Assembly (NCBI GenBank): GCA_964398945.1
Contig: CAYNOT010000014.1
Location: 1 to 64,000 of the forward strand
DNA from: JBGTGG01 sp964398945
GTDB taxonomy: Bacteria > Bacteroidota > Bacteroidia > Cytophagales > Cyclobacteriaceae
Reading direction: 5' to 3'
Length of the DNA stretch: 64,000 nt
Shown here: piece by piece, positions 1-9,045 of the stretch
How the letters are laid out: the number at the start of each line of letters is the position of its first letter
Position numbering within the stretch: the first letter of the stretch is position 1
Translations under genes and position numbers: made by a program
The notes under the pieces: generated by a model
Told to the model about the DNA's origin: nothing
Seen by the model: only the letters and a program-made list of their open reading frames with translations
Databases searched by the model: none

Positions 1-20
1 GTCGTTGCCTTCTTTATCAA

Positions 21-52
21 AGCCCTTCATGGAAACATGAAGGGCTTTTTTT
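21..52 (+). terminator. Intrinsic terminator of a gene left of the window
   Basis: A perfect 10-bp stem (21-30 with 37-46) closes a 6-base loop and is followed by a T tract to 52. No coding sequence precedes it inside the window, so it most likely ends a gene lying to the left. From 53 to 154 I see no gene, only AT-rich sequence that probably holds the promoter of the next gene. Confidence 0.8.
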
Positions 53-154
53 ATGGCAACGCTTACGCTGGAAGTAGTATTCCCACATCATTCCTATTTT
101 CATTTCTGGTAAAGGAGAGTATATTTATATTTTTAACGCAATAATTTTTTAAGT

Positions 155-2836
155 GTGAAAAAAGCACCACTACTTATAACAGTAGGAATAGTTGTGTTGT
201 CAGCTGTTGGTTATTTCTCCTATCAGAAATTCTTCAACCAGAAGTTGCTTTCACTTTGGGATGTTGTACCCAGCAACGCGGTAGCGGTTTATGAAGCAAG
301 TCCGTGCAGGGATTGTATTGACCAATCAAAAAGAACTGTACTTGGGGATTTAATACAACGCTCTACGTTTTTTCAAAAAGGTGCAGACTCATTGAACAGT
401 ATCTTAGGATTAATTGGATTCCCAACGGAGGGCACATTGGTGTCTATGCATGTTACAAAGAAGGACGCGTTTGATTTTACATTCTATGTTCCGATAAAAA
501 ATAAACGGGAACGTCTGTTTCTGGAGAATGTTTTGGGTGGTTGGTCTGAAGATAAATCATATAAATATTCGGAGCGTATTTTAAACACAGTTAAAATACA
601 ACAACTTTCAGGTGGTGGGCAGGTAATGTCATGGGTGTTTTTGAATGATAATTGGGTATTCAGTTTTACTCCCTACTTAATTGAAGATGTAATAAGGGCG
701 CATCAATCAGGTGGTCGGGAAAGTTTCAAAGAAAGCATGGCGGGTGTTTTTTCATTGCCAAAAATCCAAAAGGATGTTGGGAATTTGTATGTAAACTTCG
801 CGCGCTTTTCTGAATGGTTAAATGTTTTTGGTGATCAAATCCCGGCATCTATTCAGCAAGTTGGGAATTCACTTTTGTTGGACATCAAAACGCTTGACGA
901 TGGAATGGTCTTGAACGGATTCAGTTCCAACAAGAAGGGATCTATATTTTCAATCTTTAATCAGCAAACCCCTACAGCATTTGGAATTAGAAATCTTATT
1001 TCGAACCGGGCATTACTGGTGACCAATTTTGGGATAAGTAATGGCGCTGTTTTTTATACGGACCTTAACGCATTTGGTTCCAGTGATCAAAAACGCAAAG
1101 TTTATAGTGACACATTAAAAAGGATTGAACAAACGTTAAGCTTTGAAGTTGAAGAACTTTATAAAAGCATTGACAATGAAATTGCTGTTTGTTACTTTGA
1201 GGCAAAAGGACCTGAATGGTCTAAGGTTTTGCTTGTTGAGACTTCAGATTCAAAAATATGGTTGGATCAGCTGAACAGGGCTTCTGAAAAACTAAGTATT
1301 GACACTGTATTTTTTGAACAATACTCTGCGTACGAGATACGGGAATTGCCATTGCCAAATTTTGGTGAGAAATTATTTTATCCTATCCTTTCAGGGTTTG
1401 ATCAAACTTTTTATACCTCAATTGAAAACGTTGTGCTGATATCAAGTGATATTGAAGTGCTTAAAAGATTCCTCGATGACATTGATCAAGAAGAAACCTG
1501 GGGGCGCTCTGTTGTACAAAATCAATTTTTGGAAACTACGCTTCTGGAGTCTACCATCAGTGTTTATATCAATACTCCAAAAATTTGGAATTCAATTTCT
1601 GGTCGGCTCCATCCCAAATGGCAAGAATTTATTTCTGGAAACCCCGCTATTATTAACGCTTTCAAAATGGGCGCCATACAGTTTAGTCATTTGAACGAGA
1701 GCTTTTATACAAATATTACCTGGCAGTTCGGCAATCCAAATTCAGTTCCAAGCAAGCCGCCTTCCCTTGCAAAAACAACAACCAACTTTAATGCGCCCTT
1801 GAACCCCGTTATTTTTATTGGCAAGAATCACGTTGACAAAAGCAATGAAGTATTGGTTCAGGATTCATTATTTTCTGTCCATTTAATATCCAGGGATGGT
1901 AAGGCGTTATGGGAAAAAGAGGTAGGTTCCCCAATACTGGGTGAAATTTACCAGATTGATTATTACAAGAATGGGAAGTTGCAATATCTTTTTGCAACAT
2001 CAGGTGAACTCCATCTCATTGACCGGCTGGGAAACTATGTTGAATCATTTCCTAAATCTATTCCAGCGAAAGAGATCGCATATATAACCGTTGTGGATTA
2101 TGATCGCAGTAAGAATTACAGGTTCCTTGTTGCGGAGCAAAACGGTAAGTTGTGGATGTTTGACACGGATGGTAAAAATTTACCTGGATGGAATCCAAGA
2201 AATGTTGGTGGTGCCCTGTCGATACAACCAAGACATTTTAGGGCACGTGGAAAAGATTATTTACTTGCCGTTAGAAAAGATGGTGAGACTTACCTAATGA
2301 ATAGAAGGGGGGAGTTGTTGAATAGGTTCCCTTTAAAAACAGACAGCCGTCCGATAGGGGATTTTTTTATTGAGAATGGCAAGACCACCAATGATACATT
2401 TATAGTGCTTGTTGCTGATGGTGGTTATCGGATTCGGATTTCATTGGAAGGGGTTATTGAATCCCGTGAAACCCTGATCAGAACAGATGTAAATGCACGA
2501 TTTAAATTGATAACCGATCCCGACAGACAATCCTATGTGTATGCACGCAAGGACCATTCACATTTATCTGTATTTTCCCAGGGAAGTACGGTAATGTTGG
2601 AAAACAATTTCCTTGGAGAACAAGATGCTTCAATTGGGTACTATGATTTCGGAAACGGAAATATTTTTGTAACGATAACAGATTTGGTACAACAAATCTC
2701 CTTTGTTTACAGTGGCACTGGTAAGTTGTTGACGCAAAGTCCGGTACAAGGATCTGCCATAAGATTGAATTTGGTAGAAGGAAAGCCGAAGATATACTTC
2801 ATTCGCGAAAACCAATTGATTATCCAGGATTTGTAA
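155..2836 (+). CDS. Membrane-anchored DUF3352-like protein with a C-terminal propeller-like region
   Basis: This 893-residue protein starts at GTG 155. One N-terminal membrane segment (about residues 5-23) should anchor it with the bulk outside the cytoplasm. The region after the anchor, with LWDVVPSNAVAVYEAS near residue 35, resembles DUF3352 proteins of Bacteroidota, whose function is unknown. From about residue 560 the sequence changes to repeated short beta-rich units (SRDGKALWEKEVGS, DRLGNYVESFPKS, DTDGKNLPGWNP), as in PQQ- or WD-like propellers. It sits 52 bases before a barrel gene on the same strand and may be cotranscribed with it. No catalytic motif is visible. The DUF3352 assignment is by memory of the family and is moderately sure; the propeller reading is inference. 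Confidence 0.7.
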   Translation: MKKAPLLITVGIVVLSAVGYFSYQKFFNQKLLSLWDVVPSNAVAVYEASPCRDCIDQSKRTVLGDLIQRSTFFQKGADSLNSILGLIGFPTEGTLVSMHVTKKDAFDFTFYVPIKNKRERLFLENVLGGWSEDKSYKYSERILNTVKIQQLSGGGQVMSWVFLNDNWVFSFTPYLIEDVIRAHQSGGRESFKESMAGVFSLPKIQKDVGNLYVNFARFSEWLNVFGDQIPASIQQVGNSLLLDIKTLDDGMVLNGFSSNKKGSIFSIFNQQTPTAFGIRNLISNRALLVTNFGISNGAVFYTDLNAFGSSDQKRKVYSDTLKRIEQTLSFEVEELYKSIDNEIAVCYFEAKGPEWSKVLLVETSDSKIWLDQLNRASEKLSIDTVFFEQYSAYEIRELPLPNFGEKLFYPILSGFDQTFYTSIENVVLISSDIEVLKRFLDDIDQEETWGRSVVQNQFLETTLLESTISVYINTPKIWNSISGRLHPKWQEFISGNPAIINAFKMGAIQFSHLNESFYTNITWQFGNPNSVPSKPPSLAKTTTNFNAPLNPVIFIGKNHVDKSNEVLVQDSLFSVHLISRDGKALWEKEVGSPILGEIYQIDYYKNGKLQYLFATSGELHLIDRLGNYVESFPKSIPAKEIAYITVVDYDRSKNYRFLVAEQNGKLWMFDTDGKNLPGWNPRNVGGALSIQPRHFRARGKDYLLAVRKDGETYLMNRRGELLNRFPLKTDSRPIGDFFIENGKTTNDTFIVLVADGGYRIRISLEGVIESRETLIRTDVNARFKLITDPDRQSYVYARKDHSHLSVFSQGSTVMLENNFLGEQDASIGYYDFGNGNIFVTITDLVQQISFVYSGTGKLLTQSPVQGSAIRLNLVEGKPKIYFIRENQLIIQDL

Positions 2837-2888
2837 TAGGGTTACTTTTGGTAGATCAGGGTATTAACTTCAGAAAATTTAACTAAGT

Positions 2889-3707
2889 ATGAATCCAGCA
2901 AGTAGAATTTTTGTTTTTATTTTTTTCGTATGTGTAGCAACCAATTCTTGTTATTCCCAGCAACTCCATATTGGTGCAACCACTGCCTATAACGCAACAT
3001 TTGTATTGGACAAGGGGTTATCTGAAGACCCTCGTTATAATAGTACGTATACCTATAATTTTGCGCCTATCGGTTTTTCTTTTGGTGTTGATTTCAGTAA
3101 TTCATTTGGATTAAGCCTGGAGTCAATCCTTTCCAGGCAGGGTCAGGTGTACGAAATCATTGATGTTGCTAAACAAGTTCAGGGAGAGCGGAATATTGAT
3201 TTGACGTACATCAATATGCCTTTGTTGTTAAAGTTCATGAGTGGTGGAAATGGAGCTGCCCGTGCAAATTTTAATATTGGCCCGCAACTTTCTTTTTTAA
3301 CGGATGCTGTTGAAACGTTGCGGTATAATGGCGGGACTTATCAAATACCAGATGATCCGAACTGGGAACTTCCTGCAGATGGAACTAATAATGGAGATGG
3401 AACATATGATGTGCCCGAACAAACCCCAACAGAAATTTATTCCAAAGCAGCCAATGATTTTAAGAGTATGGAATTTCAAATTGCTGCCGCATTTGGGGTT
3501 GATTTCGATTTGGCAAGACACTTTTTCCTCTCCACTCAAATTCGCGCAAACTACAGTTTAACAGATATGAAATCGGGCGATGCCTGGGATACGATTACAA
3601 GTGGCAATGCAAAAGACCTGGTCGGCCAACGTGCCAATCTTTTGGTAGGCATTCAAATTGGTTTACATTATACTTTTGGTGTGACCCGCTCCTTTAAGTT
3701 TAAGTAA
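2889..3707 (+). CDS. PorT-like outer-membrane beta-barrel protein
   Basis: The 272-residue product has a Sec signal peptide (cleavage probably after the CYSQ near residue 24). Its body is rich in alternating hydrophobic and polar residues, as expected for an outer-membrane beta-barrel of the PorT/OMP_b-brl_2 kind common in Bacteroidota. Supporting stretches are GFSFGVDFSNSFGLSLES and the late strand NLLVGIQIGLHYTFG. A loop near residues 150-185 is rich in Asp, Asn, Gly and Pro and is probably exposed. It follows the DUF3352-like gene by 52 bases and is closed by the hairpin at 3743-3765. The specific role is unknown. Confidence 0.75.
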   Translation: MNPASRIFVFIFFVCVATNSCYSQQLHIGATTAYNATFVLDKGLSEDPRYNSTYTYNFAPIGFSFGVDFSNSFGLSLESILSRQGQVYEIIDVAKQVQGERNIDLTYINMPLLLKFMSGGNGAARANFNIGPQLSFLTDAVETLRYNGGTYQIPDDPNWELPADGTNNGDGTYDVPEQTPTEIYSKAANDFKSMEFQIAAAFGVDFDLARHFFLSTQIRANYSLTDMKSGDAWDTITSGNAKDLVGQRANLLVGIQIGLHYTFGVTRSFKFK

Positions 3708-3742
3708 CCGTACGTATCCGATACTAAATTCGAATAAAAAGA

Positions 3743-3765
3743 ATCCCGGGCAACCGGGATTTTTT
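3743..3765. terminator. Bidirectional terminator between convergent genes
   Basis: A 7-bp GC-rich stem (3743-3749 with 3754-3760) and a 4-base loop have T residues on the right and A residues on the left. It can therefore stop transcription from both the barrel gene and bioA, which end on either side. Confidence 0.85.
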
Positions 3766-3767
3766 AT

Positions 3768-5042
3768 TTATAAAGTTTCCAAAAATTCCTCAATGCTGCT
3801 ATAAATATATTCCAGTTCTGTATCTGTAATAATATAAGGAGGTACAAGGTAGATTATATTTCCAAGTGGGCGAAGCAAAATGTTCTTCTCAATAAAGAAC
3901 GGGTAAATTTTTTTTCGTACTTCATTGAAGTAAGATGATCCGTTTTCTGTTTTTAATTCAATTGCGAGAATTGTCCCCTTGGAGCGCACATTAACCGTAG
4001 CGGGATTATCCTTTATTTTTTGAAGGAACCCTTTGTGCTTTTCAGTGATACGCAGAATATTTCCCTGACACTTTGATTCCATTAACAATTTGAAACTTGC
4101 ATTTGCTACCGCACATGCTAAAGGATTGGCAGTATAGGAATGGCCATGAAAAAATGTTTTTCGTGAGTCCTCACTTTCAAAAGCTTCCAGGATTTTTCCG
4201 GAAACACTTGTAACCCCGAGTGGCATAGTTCCACCTGTGATGCCTTTTGAAAGCGCCATGATATCTGGCTTCGTTTCACAGTAATCGGATGCGAACAATT
4301 TTCCGGTCCTGCCAAACCCTGTAAAGACTTCATCGGCAATACAAATTACTTCCCTCTTCTTTGCGTATTCAATAAGTTTGTTTAAAAAGTTCTCATCATA
4401 CATTCGCATGCCTGCTGCCCCTTGTACAAGTGGTTCGTAAATGAATACCGCTGTACCCTCTTCGTCTACCAGTTGCTTAAAATTTTTGAAGATATGATCT
4501 TCCTTTTCTGGTGTTGGGAATTCAATAAAACAGGTTTCGAATAAGTACGGATCAAATGGAGCTGTAAATGCACCTCTGTCTGCAATCGACATCGCACCAA
4601 AGGTATCTCCATGGTACGCCCCTTCAATGGCAATAATTTTTTTTCGATTTATTTCTTTGTTGTGCCAATACTGAATGGCTATTTTGATCGCCACTTCGAC
4701 TGCAGTGCTTCCATTGTCGGAAAAGAAAATTCGCGATTGATTGCCAGGTAAGATGCTCAGCAGATTTTCGGCCAGTTGAATGGCAGGAGGATGTGTGAAG
4801 CCCGCAAAGATTACGTGCTCTAATTTTTTTGCTTGTTCAGCAAGCGCCTCTGCAAGCTTCGGATGGCTATGGCCATGTAGATTTACCCACCATGAAGAAA
4901 CGGCATCGATAATTTTTTTTCCCTCAGCCGTATGCAAATATATACCGGAGGCTGAAGTTATCAATATTGGATCGGGTGTTCCCAGCAAGGGGGTGAAGGG
5001 ATGCCAAATTAAATTTTTGTCTTTTTCAATCCATTCGTTCAT
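3768..5042 (-). CDS. bioA: Adenosylmethionine-8-amino-7-oxononanoate aminotransferase
   Basis: BioA is a cytosolic PLP enzyme that transfers an amino group from S-adenosylmethionine to KAPA, giving DAPA in biotin synthesis. The 424 residues match the usual length. Family hallmarks are the N-terminal LIWHPFTPLL, the substrate-pocket WWVNLHGHSHP (51-61), the phosphate-binding SDNGSTAVE (108-116), Asp237 in IADEVF that holds the PLP ring nitrogen, and Lys266 in ALSKGITGG as the Schiff-base lysine. It is the last gene of a minus-strand run, and its start overlaps the end of bioD by 17 bases, which suggests translational coupling. No residue needed for catalysis appears to be missing. Confidence 0.96.
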   Translation of the reverse strand: MNEWIEKDKNLIWHPFTPLLGTPDPILITSASGIYLHTAEGKKIIDAVSSWWVNLHGHSHPKLAEALAEQAKKLEHVIFAGFTHPPAIQLAENLLSILPGNQSRIFFSDNGSTAVEVAIKIAIQYWHNKEINRKKIIAIEGAYHGDTFGAMSIADRGAFTAPFDPYLFETCFIEFPTPEKEDHIFKNFKQLVDEEGTAVFIYEPLVQGAAGMRMYDENFLNKLIEYAKKREVICIADEVFTGFGRTGKLFASDYCETKPDIMALSKGITGGTMPLGVTSVSGKILEAFESEDSRKTFFHGHSYTANPLACAVANASFKLLMESKCQGNILRITEKHKGFLQKIKDNPATVNVRSKGTILAIELKTENGSSYFNEVRKKIYPFFIEKNILLRPLGNIIYLVPPYIITDTELEYIYSSIEEFLETL

Positions 5043-5646
5043 TCCAATTTTTTAAAAGTTCATCTGCGTATCTTGAAATTATATTTCTCCCAATGTCCTT
5101 CTCTTTTTTTATGTGCAGCAATTGTTTCCATCCGGAATGTTTTAAAATTATTTGCTGGCTCTCCGGGTTTTCATCGCCATTGAAGATAATCCCGGCAACA
5201 GAAAAATTCCTGCGCTTGAGTTCGTTTATGGTCAACAACGTATGGTTGATACTTCCCAGGTAAAGATCAGCTACTAAAATGATTTTACAATTAAACTTCA
5301 TCGCGATATCAATAACAAAATCGTTATCGTTAATCGGCACCAGGCAACCGCCCGCACCTTCTATAATTAAAGTATTGGAAGTTCCTGGAAGTTTGATTGT
5401 GTTCAGCTTGATTTCAATACCCTCTTTCTTTGCGGCAGCATGTGGGGAAGCGGGAATCTCAAGTAGATAGGTTTCTGAATGGAATTTTGATGTTTGATTT
5501 GAAACGAGGTTTTTCACAAAGTCTGTATCGGTTGGTTTTCCTGCCTGGATGGGTTTCCAGTAATCAGCATGAAGTGCCTCACAAAGTATTGCGGAGACTA
5601 CTGATTTTCCACTATCTGTATCAATGCCCGTTATAAAATAATTCAT
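5026..5646 (-). CDS. bioD: ATP-dependent dethiobiotin synthetase
   Basis: BioD closes the ureido ring of dethiobiotin from DAPA, CO2 and ATP in the cytosol. I start it at ATG 5646 because the family begins M-x-F-I-T-G-I-D-T-D; an in-frame upstream ATG at 5682 would add 12 residues unlike the family and overlap bioF. The 206-residue product carries the P-loop GIDTDSGKS (7-15), the Lys-Pro of WKPIQAG, and the EGAGGCLVP nucleotide/substrate loop. It sits between bioF and bioA in the order expected for consecutive biotin steps. Confidence 0.94.
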   Translation of the reverse strand: MNYFITGIDTDSGKSVVSAILCEALHADYWKPIQAGKPTDTDFVKNLVSNQTSKFHSETYLLEIPASPHAAAKKEGIEIKLNTIKLPGTSNTLIIEGAGGCLVPINDNDFVIDIAMKFNCKIILVADLYLGSINHTLLTINELKRRNFSVAGIIFNGDENPESQQIILKHSGWKQLLHIKKEKDIGRNIISRYADELLKNWNERMD

Positions 5647-5674
5647 TTCGAAAGATAATGTTTTAACAGCATGC

Positions 5675-6811
5675 TTAAACAAGCGATTTCAAGAGTTGTG
5701 AAAGCCTTGTTATTTCTTCTTCTGTATTGAAAGTATGAAGGCAGATTCGCAATCGTTCTTTTCCCTTCAGGACTGTAGGTGAAAGAATTGGCCGCACATC
5801 AAAACCATTTTTGTTGAGTTCATCCGATGCCGATTTTACAAGCCCGTTGCCGGGAATGATTGCAAATTGAATACAGCTTTTGTTTTTACTGATTGAACCA
5901 AGTCCGTTGGTCTGCTCCAGAAATAATGAAATATTCTTTTCTAGTTTGGATTGCAATGCAATGTGGTCAGCCAGGAAATCAAAGGCGCAGTCAATTGAAA
6001 CAATACTGTGGGGTGGCAAGGCTGTGGTATAAATAAACGGCCTTGCAAAATTGATAAGATAGCTGATTAAGGCTTTTGAAGCACAGGCACACGCTCCATG
6101 TATACCCATTGCTTTTCCAAAAGTATGGATCCGGATATCTATTTCTTTTTCAAGTCCAAGGGATGATGCAAAGCCGCTTCCATTTTCACCTAATACGCCC
6201 GTGCTATGGGCTTCGTCCACGATAATAACTGCGTTATATTTTTTTTTAAGGAAAACCAATTCTTCCAATGGGGAAAAATCACCATCCATGGAGTAAATTG
6301 ATTCAACAACAATAAATAGTTGGCCGGTGCTGATGCTGATTTTTTTTTCCAAGTCGTTTAGGTCGTTGTGCTTAAAACTATAGCGCTTTGCAAGGCTCAA
6401 CCGCGCGCCATCTTTTATGCATGCATGCGAAAGTTCATCATAAAGAATAGTGTCGCCCTTTTGTGGAATGCAAGAGAGGACTGCCAGGTTTGCAGTATAG
6501 CCGGAATTAAATATAAGGGTGTCTTCAGATTTAAAAATACCAGCAAGTTTCTTTTCGACAGTTTCGATGTAGTTTGAATTTCCAGTTAAAAGCCTTGAGC
6601 CGGTTGCTCCATTTGGATATGGTTTTTCGTTGATTGCGTTGTTTATGTAGGAAGACAAGTCAACATTTCGGGAAAGCCCGAGATAATCATTGGATGAAAA
6701 ATCCACCAGATGTTGATCGGGTTGTTTTAAACTTCGAAAAGAATCATTCCTTTTTCGCTGGAGTAATTCTTTTTCCAGTTTAACATCAATTCCATTTTTG
6801 ATAGCACGCAT
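5675..6811 (-). CDS. bioF: 8-amino-7-oxononanoate synthase
   Basis: BioF condenses pimeloyl-thioester with L-alanine to give KAPA, the first ring-assembly step of biotin synthesis. The 378-residue protein is an alpha-oxoamine synthase: FSSNDYLGLS near residue 40, His129 in DELSHA that stacks on PLP, Asp199 and His202 in VDEAHSTG, and the PLP lysine Lys233 in HTFGKAMGIHG. It lies 1 base after the SDR gene and 28 bases before bioD, so the four genes very likely form one transcript. No bioB, bioC or bioH is in the window. Confidence 0.95.
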   Translation of the reverse strand: MRAIKNGIDVKLEKELLQRKRNDSFRSLKQPDQHLVDFSSNDYLGLSRNVDLSSYINNAINEKPYPNGATGSRLLTGNSNYIETVEKKLAGIFKSEDTLIFNSGYTANLAVLSCIPQKGDTILYDELSHACIKDGARLSLAKRYSFKHNDLNDLEKKISISTGQLFIVVESIYSMDGDFSPLEELVFLKKKYNAVIIVDEAHSTGVLGENGSGFASSLGLEKEIDIRIHTFGKAMGIHGACACASKALISYLINFARPFIYTTALPPHSIVSIDCAFDFLADHIALQSKLEKNISLFLEQTNGLGSISKNKSCIQFAIIPGNGLVKSASDELNKNGFDVRPILSPTVLKGKERLRICLHTFNTEEEITRLSQLLKSLV

Positions 6812-6812
6812 T

Positions 6813-7670
6813 TTACTTTCCTCTTATTTTTTCTACTTCATCCCACATTTCATCGGGGATTTCTTCCAGATGGCTAAACTCACCTCCGTGCCGAAGCCAT
6901 TCGCCACCATCAATGGTCACTACTTCCCCATTAATGTAGCTTGAATAATCAGAGATTAAATAGGCCGCAAGGTTGGCAAGTTCCTGATGGTCGCCAACAC
7001 GTTTTAGCGGAATCCTTGCTGCGGGATCAAATTTGTTCACCAAATCACCGGGAAGCAACCTGCTCCAGGCACCTTCGGTCGGAAATGGGCCCGGTGCGAT
7101 CGCATTGCTTCTGATATTATACTTTGCCCACTCTACTGCAAGTGATCGTGTTAATGCCAATACACCGGCTTTACCACACGCAGAGGGAACCACATAGCCA
7201 GAGCCTGTCCAGGCATAGGTGGTAACGATATTCAAGAAGGTACCGGGTTGTTTATTTTTGATCCAATTTTTGCCCGCTGCCAACGTGGTGTAGTACGTTC
7301 CTTTCAATACGATATCCACAACAATGTCAAAAGCACGATGGGAAAGTCTTTCAGTGGGGCTGATAAAATTTCCGGCAGCATTATTCAATACACCATGAAT
7401 TTGCCCAAATTCATTTTCTGCGGTTTTAATTACGTTTTCAATTTCCTCATATTTCCGCACATCACACGGCACGGCCAATACTTTCCCTCCGGTTTTTAGT
7501 CGAAGTTCTTCAGCGGTTTTATCGATTACTTCTTTTTTTCGACTTGTAATGACAAGGTTGGCACCTAATTCCAAAAAGTATGTGCCCATTGATTTACCGA
7601 GTCCGGTACCGCCACCGGTAATGATGATGGTTTTTCCGTTCAATGCACCGGGCTTTAACATTCCTTCCAT
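6813..7670 (-). CDS. SDR-family oxidoreductase, 2,4-dienoyl-CoA-reductase-like
   Basis: This 285-residue short-chain dehydrogenase has the nucleotide loop GGGTGLG at 19-25 and NNAAGN at 96-101. It lacks the ordinary YxxxK. Instead Asn101, Tyr152 (TTYAWTGSG), Ser163 and Lys167 (VVPSACGKAG) align at a constant offset with the active site I remember for mammalian mitochondrial 2,4-dienoyl-CoA reductase (Asn148, Tyr199, Ser210, Lys214). That predicts NADPH-dependent reduction of an unsaturated acyl-CoA. It is the first gene of the bio run, 1 base from bioF. It may be a passenger fatty-acid gene or may act on the acyl precursor of biotin; the sequence does not decide. Confidence 0.88.
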   Translation of the reverse strand: MEGMLKPGALNGKTIIITGGGTGLGKSMGTYFLELGANLVITSRKKEVIDKTAEELRLKTGGKVLAVPCDVRKYEEIENVIKTAENEFGQIHGVLNNAAGNFISPTERLSHRAFDIVVDIVLKGTYYTTLAAGKNWIKNKQPGTFLNIVTTYAWTGSGYVVPSACGKAGVLALTRSLAVEWAKYNIRSNAIAPGPFPTEGAWSRLLPGDLVNKFDPAARIPLKRVGDHQELANLAAYLISDYSSYINGEVVTIDGGEWLRHGGEFSHLEEIPDEMWDEVEKIRGK

Positions 7671-7728
7671 GTCGATAGATTTTAGGTCAAAGTAAAATTA
7701 ATTGGATTTTAATCTAGTTGCTTCTGAA

Positions 7729-7760
7729 TTGGTATTAATTTGCACCAATCTTGATATTTG
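7729..7760 (+). promoter_or_regulatory. Candidate Bacteroidota-type promoter for the OmpA-like gene
   Basis: TTG at 7729-7731 and GATATTTG at 7753-7760 are 21 bases apart. They resemble the -33 TTTG and -7 TAnnTTTG elements of the Bacteroidota primary sigma factor, with one mismatch in the -7 box. Transcription would begin about 15-20 bases before ATG 7784. This is motif matching by eye only. Confidence 0.35.
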
Positions 7761-7783
7761 TTATAAACTAAATTTTTTAAACT

Positions 7784-8713
7784 ATGATTCGAGCCTTGAT
7801 TTTTATAGCAAGTTTGGCTTTTTTGAGTTCTTCCTGTATTGTTACCAAAAAGAAATATGATGAACTATTGGCGCAAAAAGTAAGAACGGATGGTGACCTC
7901 ACTGAGCGGACCGCTCAATTGGAAAATGCTGAAAAGGAATTAAAAGAACTGGAAAGCCGTATTGCCCAGCTAAAAGCAGACACTACTTCCATTGGTGTTG
8001 ACCTTCGCACCAATAAACAGAAACTAGCAGGGTTGGAAAAAGAACATGAAGAACTCAATGCATATTATAAAAATTTGTTGAACAGCAGTGGGAAATTAAA
8101 CCGTGATCTCGCGATACAGCAAGCTCAACTAGATCGAACAAGTAGGATGAATGATTCCCTCAGCAGCAGTTTAATGGAGCGGGAAAAGAAAGTAGCGGAA
8201 TTGGAAAGTGTGCTCGCCAATAAGGATAAAGCTGTGAGTGATTTAAAGAACCGGATCAGCAATGCCCTTTTGGGATTCAAGGAGAGTGACTTAACCGTGG
8301 AAGTTAAGAATGGAAAGGTATACGTTTCGTTGGCGGAACAACTGCTATTTGGTTCAGGAAGTATCGCTGTTGACAAGAAAGGTGTGACTGCATTGCAGCA
8401 ATTGGCAAAGGCATTGAAGGACCAGCAGGATATAAACATCACCGTAGAAGGACATACTGATAATGTTCCGATTTCTAAAAAATCGCAATACATGAACGAT
8501 AACTGGGATTTAAGTGTGATGCGGGCTACATCGATTACCAGGATTCTTATTTCCGCTGGGCTTTCACCAAAACAGGTTACTGCAGCAGGCAGGGGCGAGT
8601 ATGTTCCATTGGCATTGAATGACACTCCTGACAACAAGGCAAAGAATCGAAGAACAGAGATTGTGGTAACTCCTAATCTCGATGAATTATTTAAATTACT
8701 GGAAGCAAAATAA
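7784..8713 (+). CDS. OmpA-family peptidoglycan-binding lipoprotein with coiled coil
   Basis: The 309-residue protein has a lipoprotein signal (FLSSSC, acylated Cys18), a long heptad-rich coiled coil (about residues 25-165), and a C-terminal OmpA domain (about 185-300). The OmpA domain has VEGHTDNVP and KNRRTEIVV, the stretch that contacts diaminopimelate in peptidoglycan. It probably tethers the outer membrane to the cell wall, with the coiled coil spanning the periplasm. It stands alone, divergent from the bio run, with its own likely promoter in the 113-base gap. Confidence 0.92.
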   Translation: MIRALIFIASLAFLSSSCIVTKKKYDELLAQKVRTDGDLTERTAQLENAEKELKELESRIAQLKADTTSIGVDLRTNKQKLAGLEKEHEELNAYYKNLLNSSGKLNRDLAIQQAQLDRTSRMNDSLSSSLMEREKKVAELESVLANKDKAVSDLKNRISNALLGFKESDLTVEVKNGKVYVSLAEQLLFGSGSIAVDKKGVTALQQLAKALKDQQDINITVEGHTDNVPISKKSQYMNDNWDLSVMRATSITRILISAGLSPKQVTAAGRGEYVPLALNDTPDNKAKNRRTEIVVTPNLDELFKLLEAK

Positions 8714-8825
8714 AATGATATGTTTCTTAATCGGGATACTTTATTTTCTGATAATCCGTAAACATACCTAATCTAAAATTTAAGGGATACCTTTTATAGC
8801 GGTGGGTTCATTGTTCTAAGGTAGA

Positions 8826-9042
8826 GTGTTTTTGCGCGGTCTACCCATTGAATTATCTGATACAAGTCTTTACGGACTATCATTCTTTTATTTTGTGCTT
8901 ATCATTTGGGCAGTCGTTGATCTGTTCAATAGCAACCGGAGCACGGAACAAAAAAAATGTATGGCTCATTGTGATTATCCTTTTCCCTGTAGCGGGACCT
9001 GTAATCTATTATTTAATCAGCAGGCTGATAATAAAGCTTTAA
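8826..9042 (+). pseudogene. PLDc_N-type two-helix membrane protein, split by a frameshift at an A8 run
   Basis: The first frame (GTG 8826) reads a membrane helix, FFYFVLIIWAVVDLFN, then EQKK. The next frame reads NVWLIVIILFPVAGPVIYYL. Together they match the small PLDc_N (PF13396) fold: one helix, a basic turn, then W-hydrophobic-GP-hydrophobic-Y. The switch falls on eight A residues at 8950-8957. Removing one A joins the halves into one reading frame ending at TAA 9040-9042. The second frame alone has an ATG at 8848, but its N-terminus is unlike the family. It may be a decayed gene, a sequencing or assembly error in a homopolymer, or a gene read by polymerase slippage. Function is unknown. 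Confidence 0.65.
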
Positions 9043-9045
9043 ATG

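Noticed and set aside
8125..8637. 170-residue open frame antisense to the OmpA-like gene
   Set aside because: The sense frame has a lipobox, coiled coil and OmpA domain; the antisense frame has no recognisable domain and is a shadow of its codon pattern.
8848..9042. 64-residue frame as a complete independent gene
   Set aside because: It contains only the second half of the PLDc_N pattern; the first helix is in the previous frame, so I describe the pair as one broken gene.
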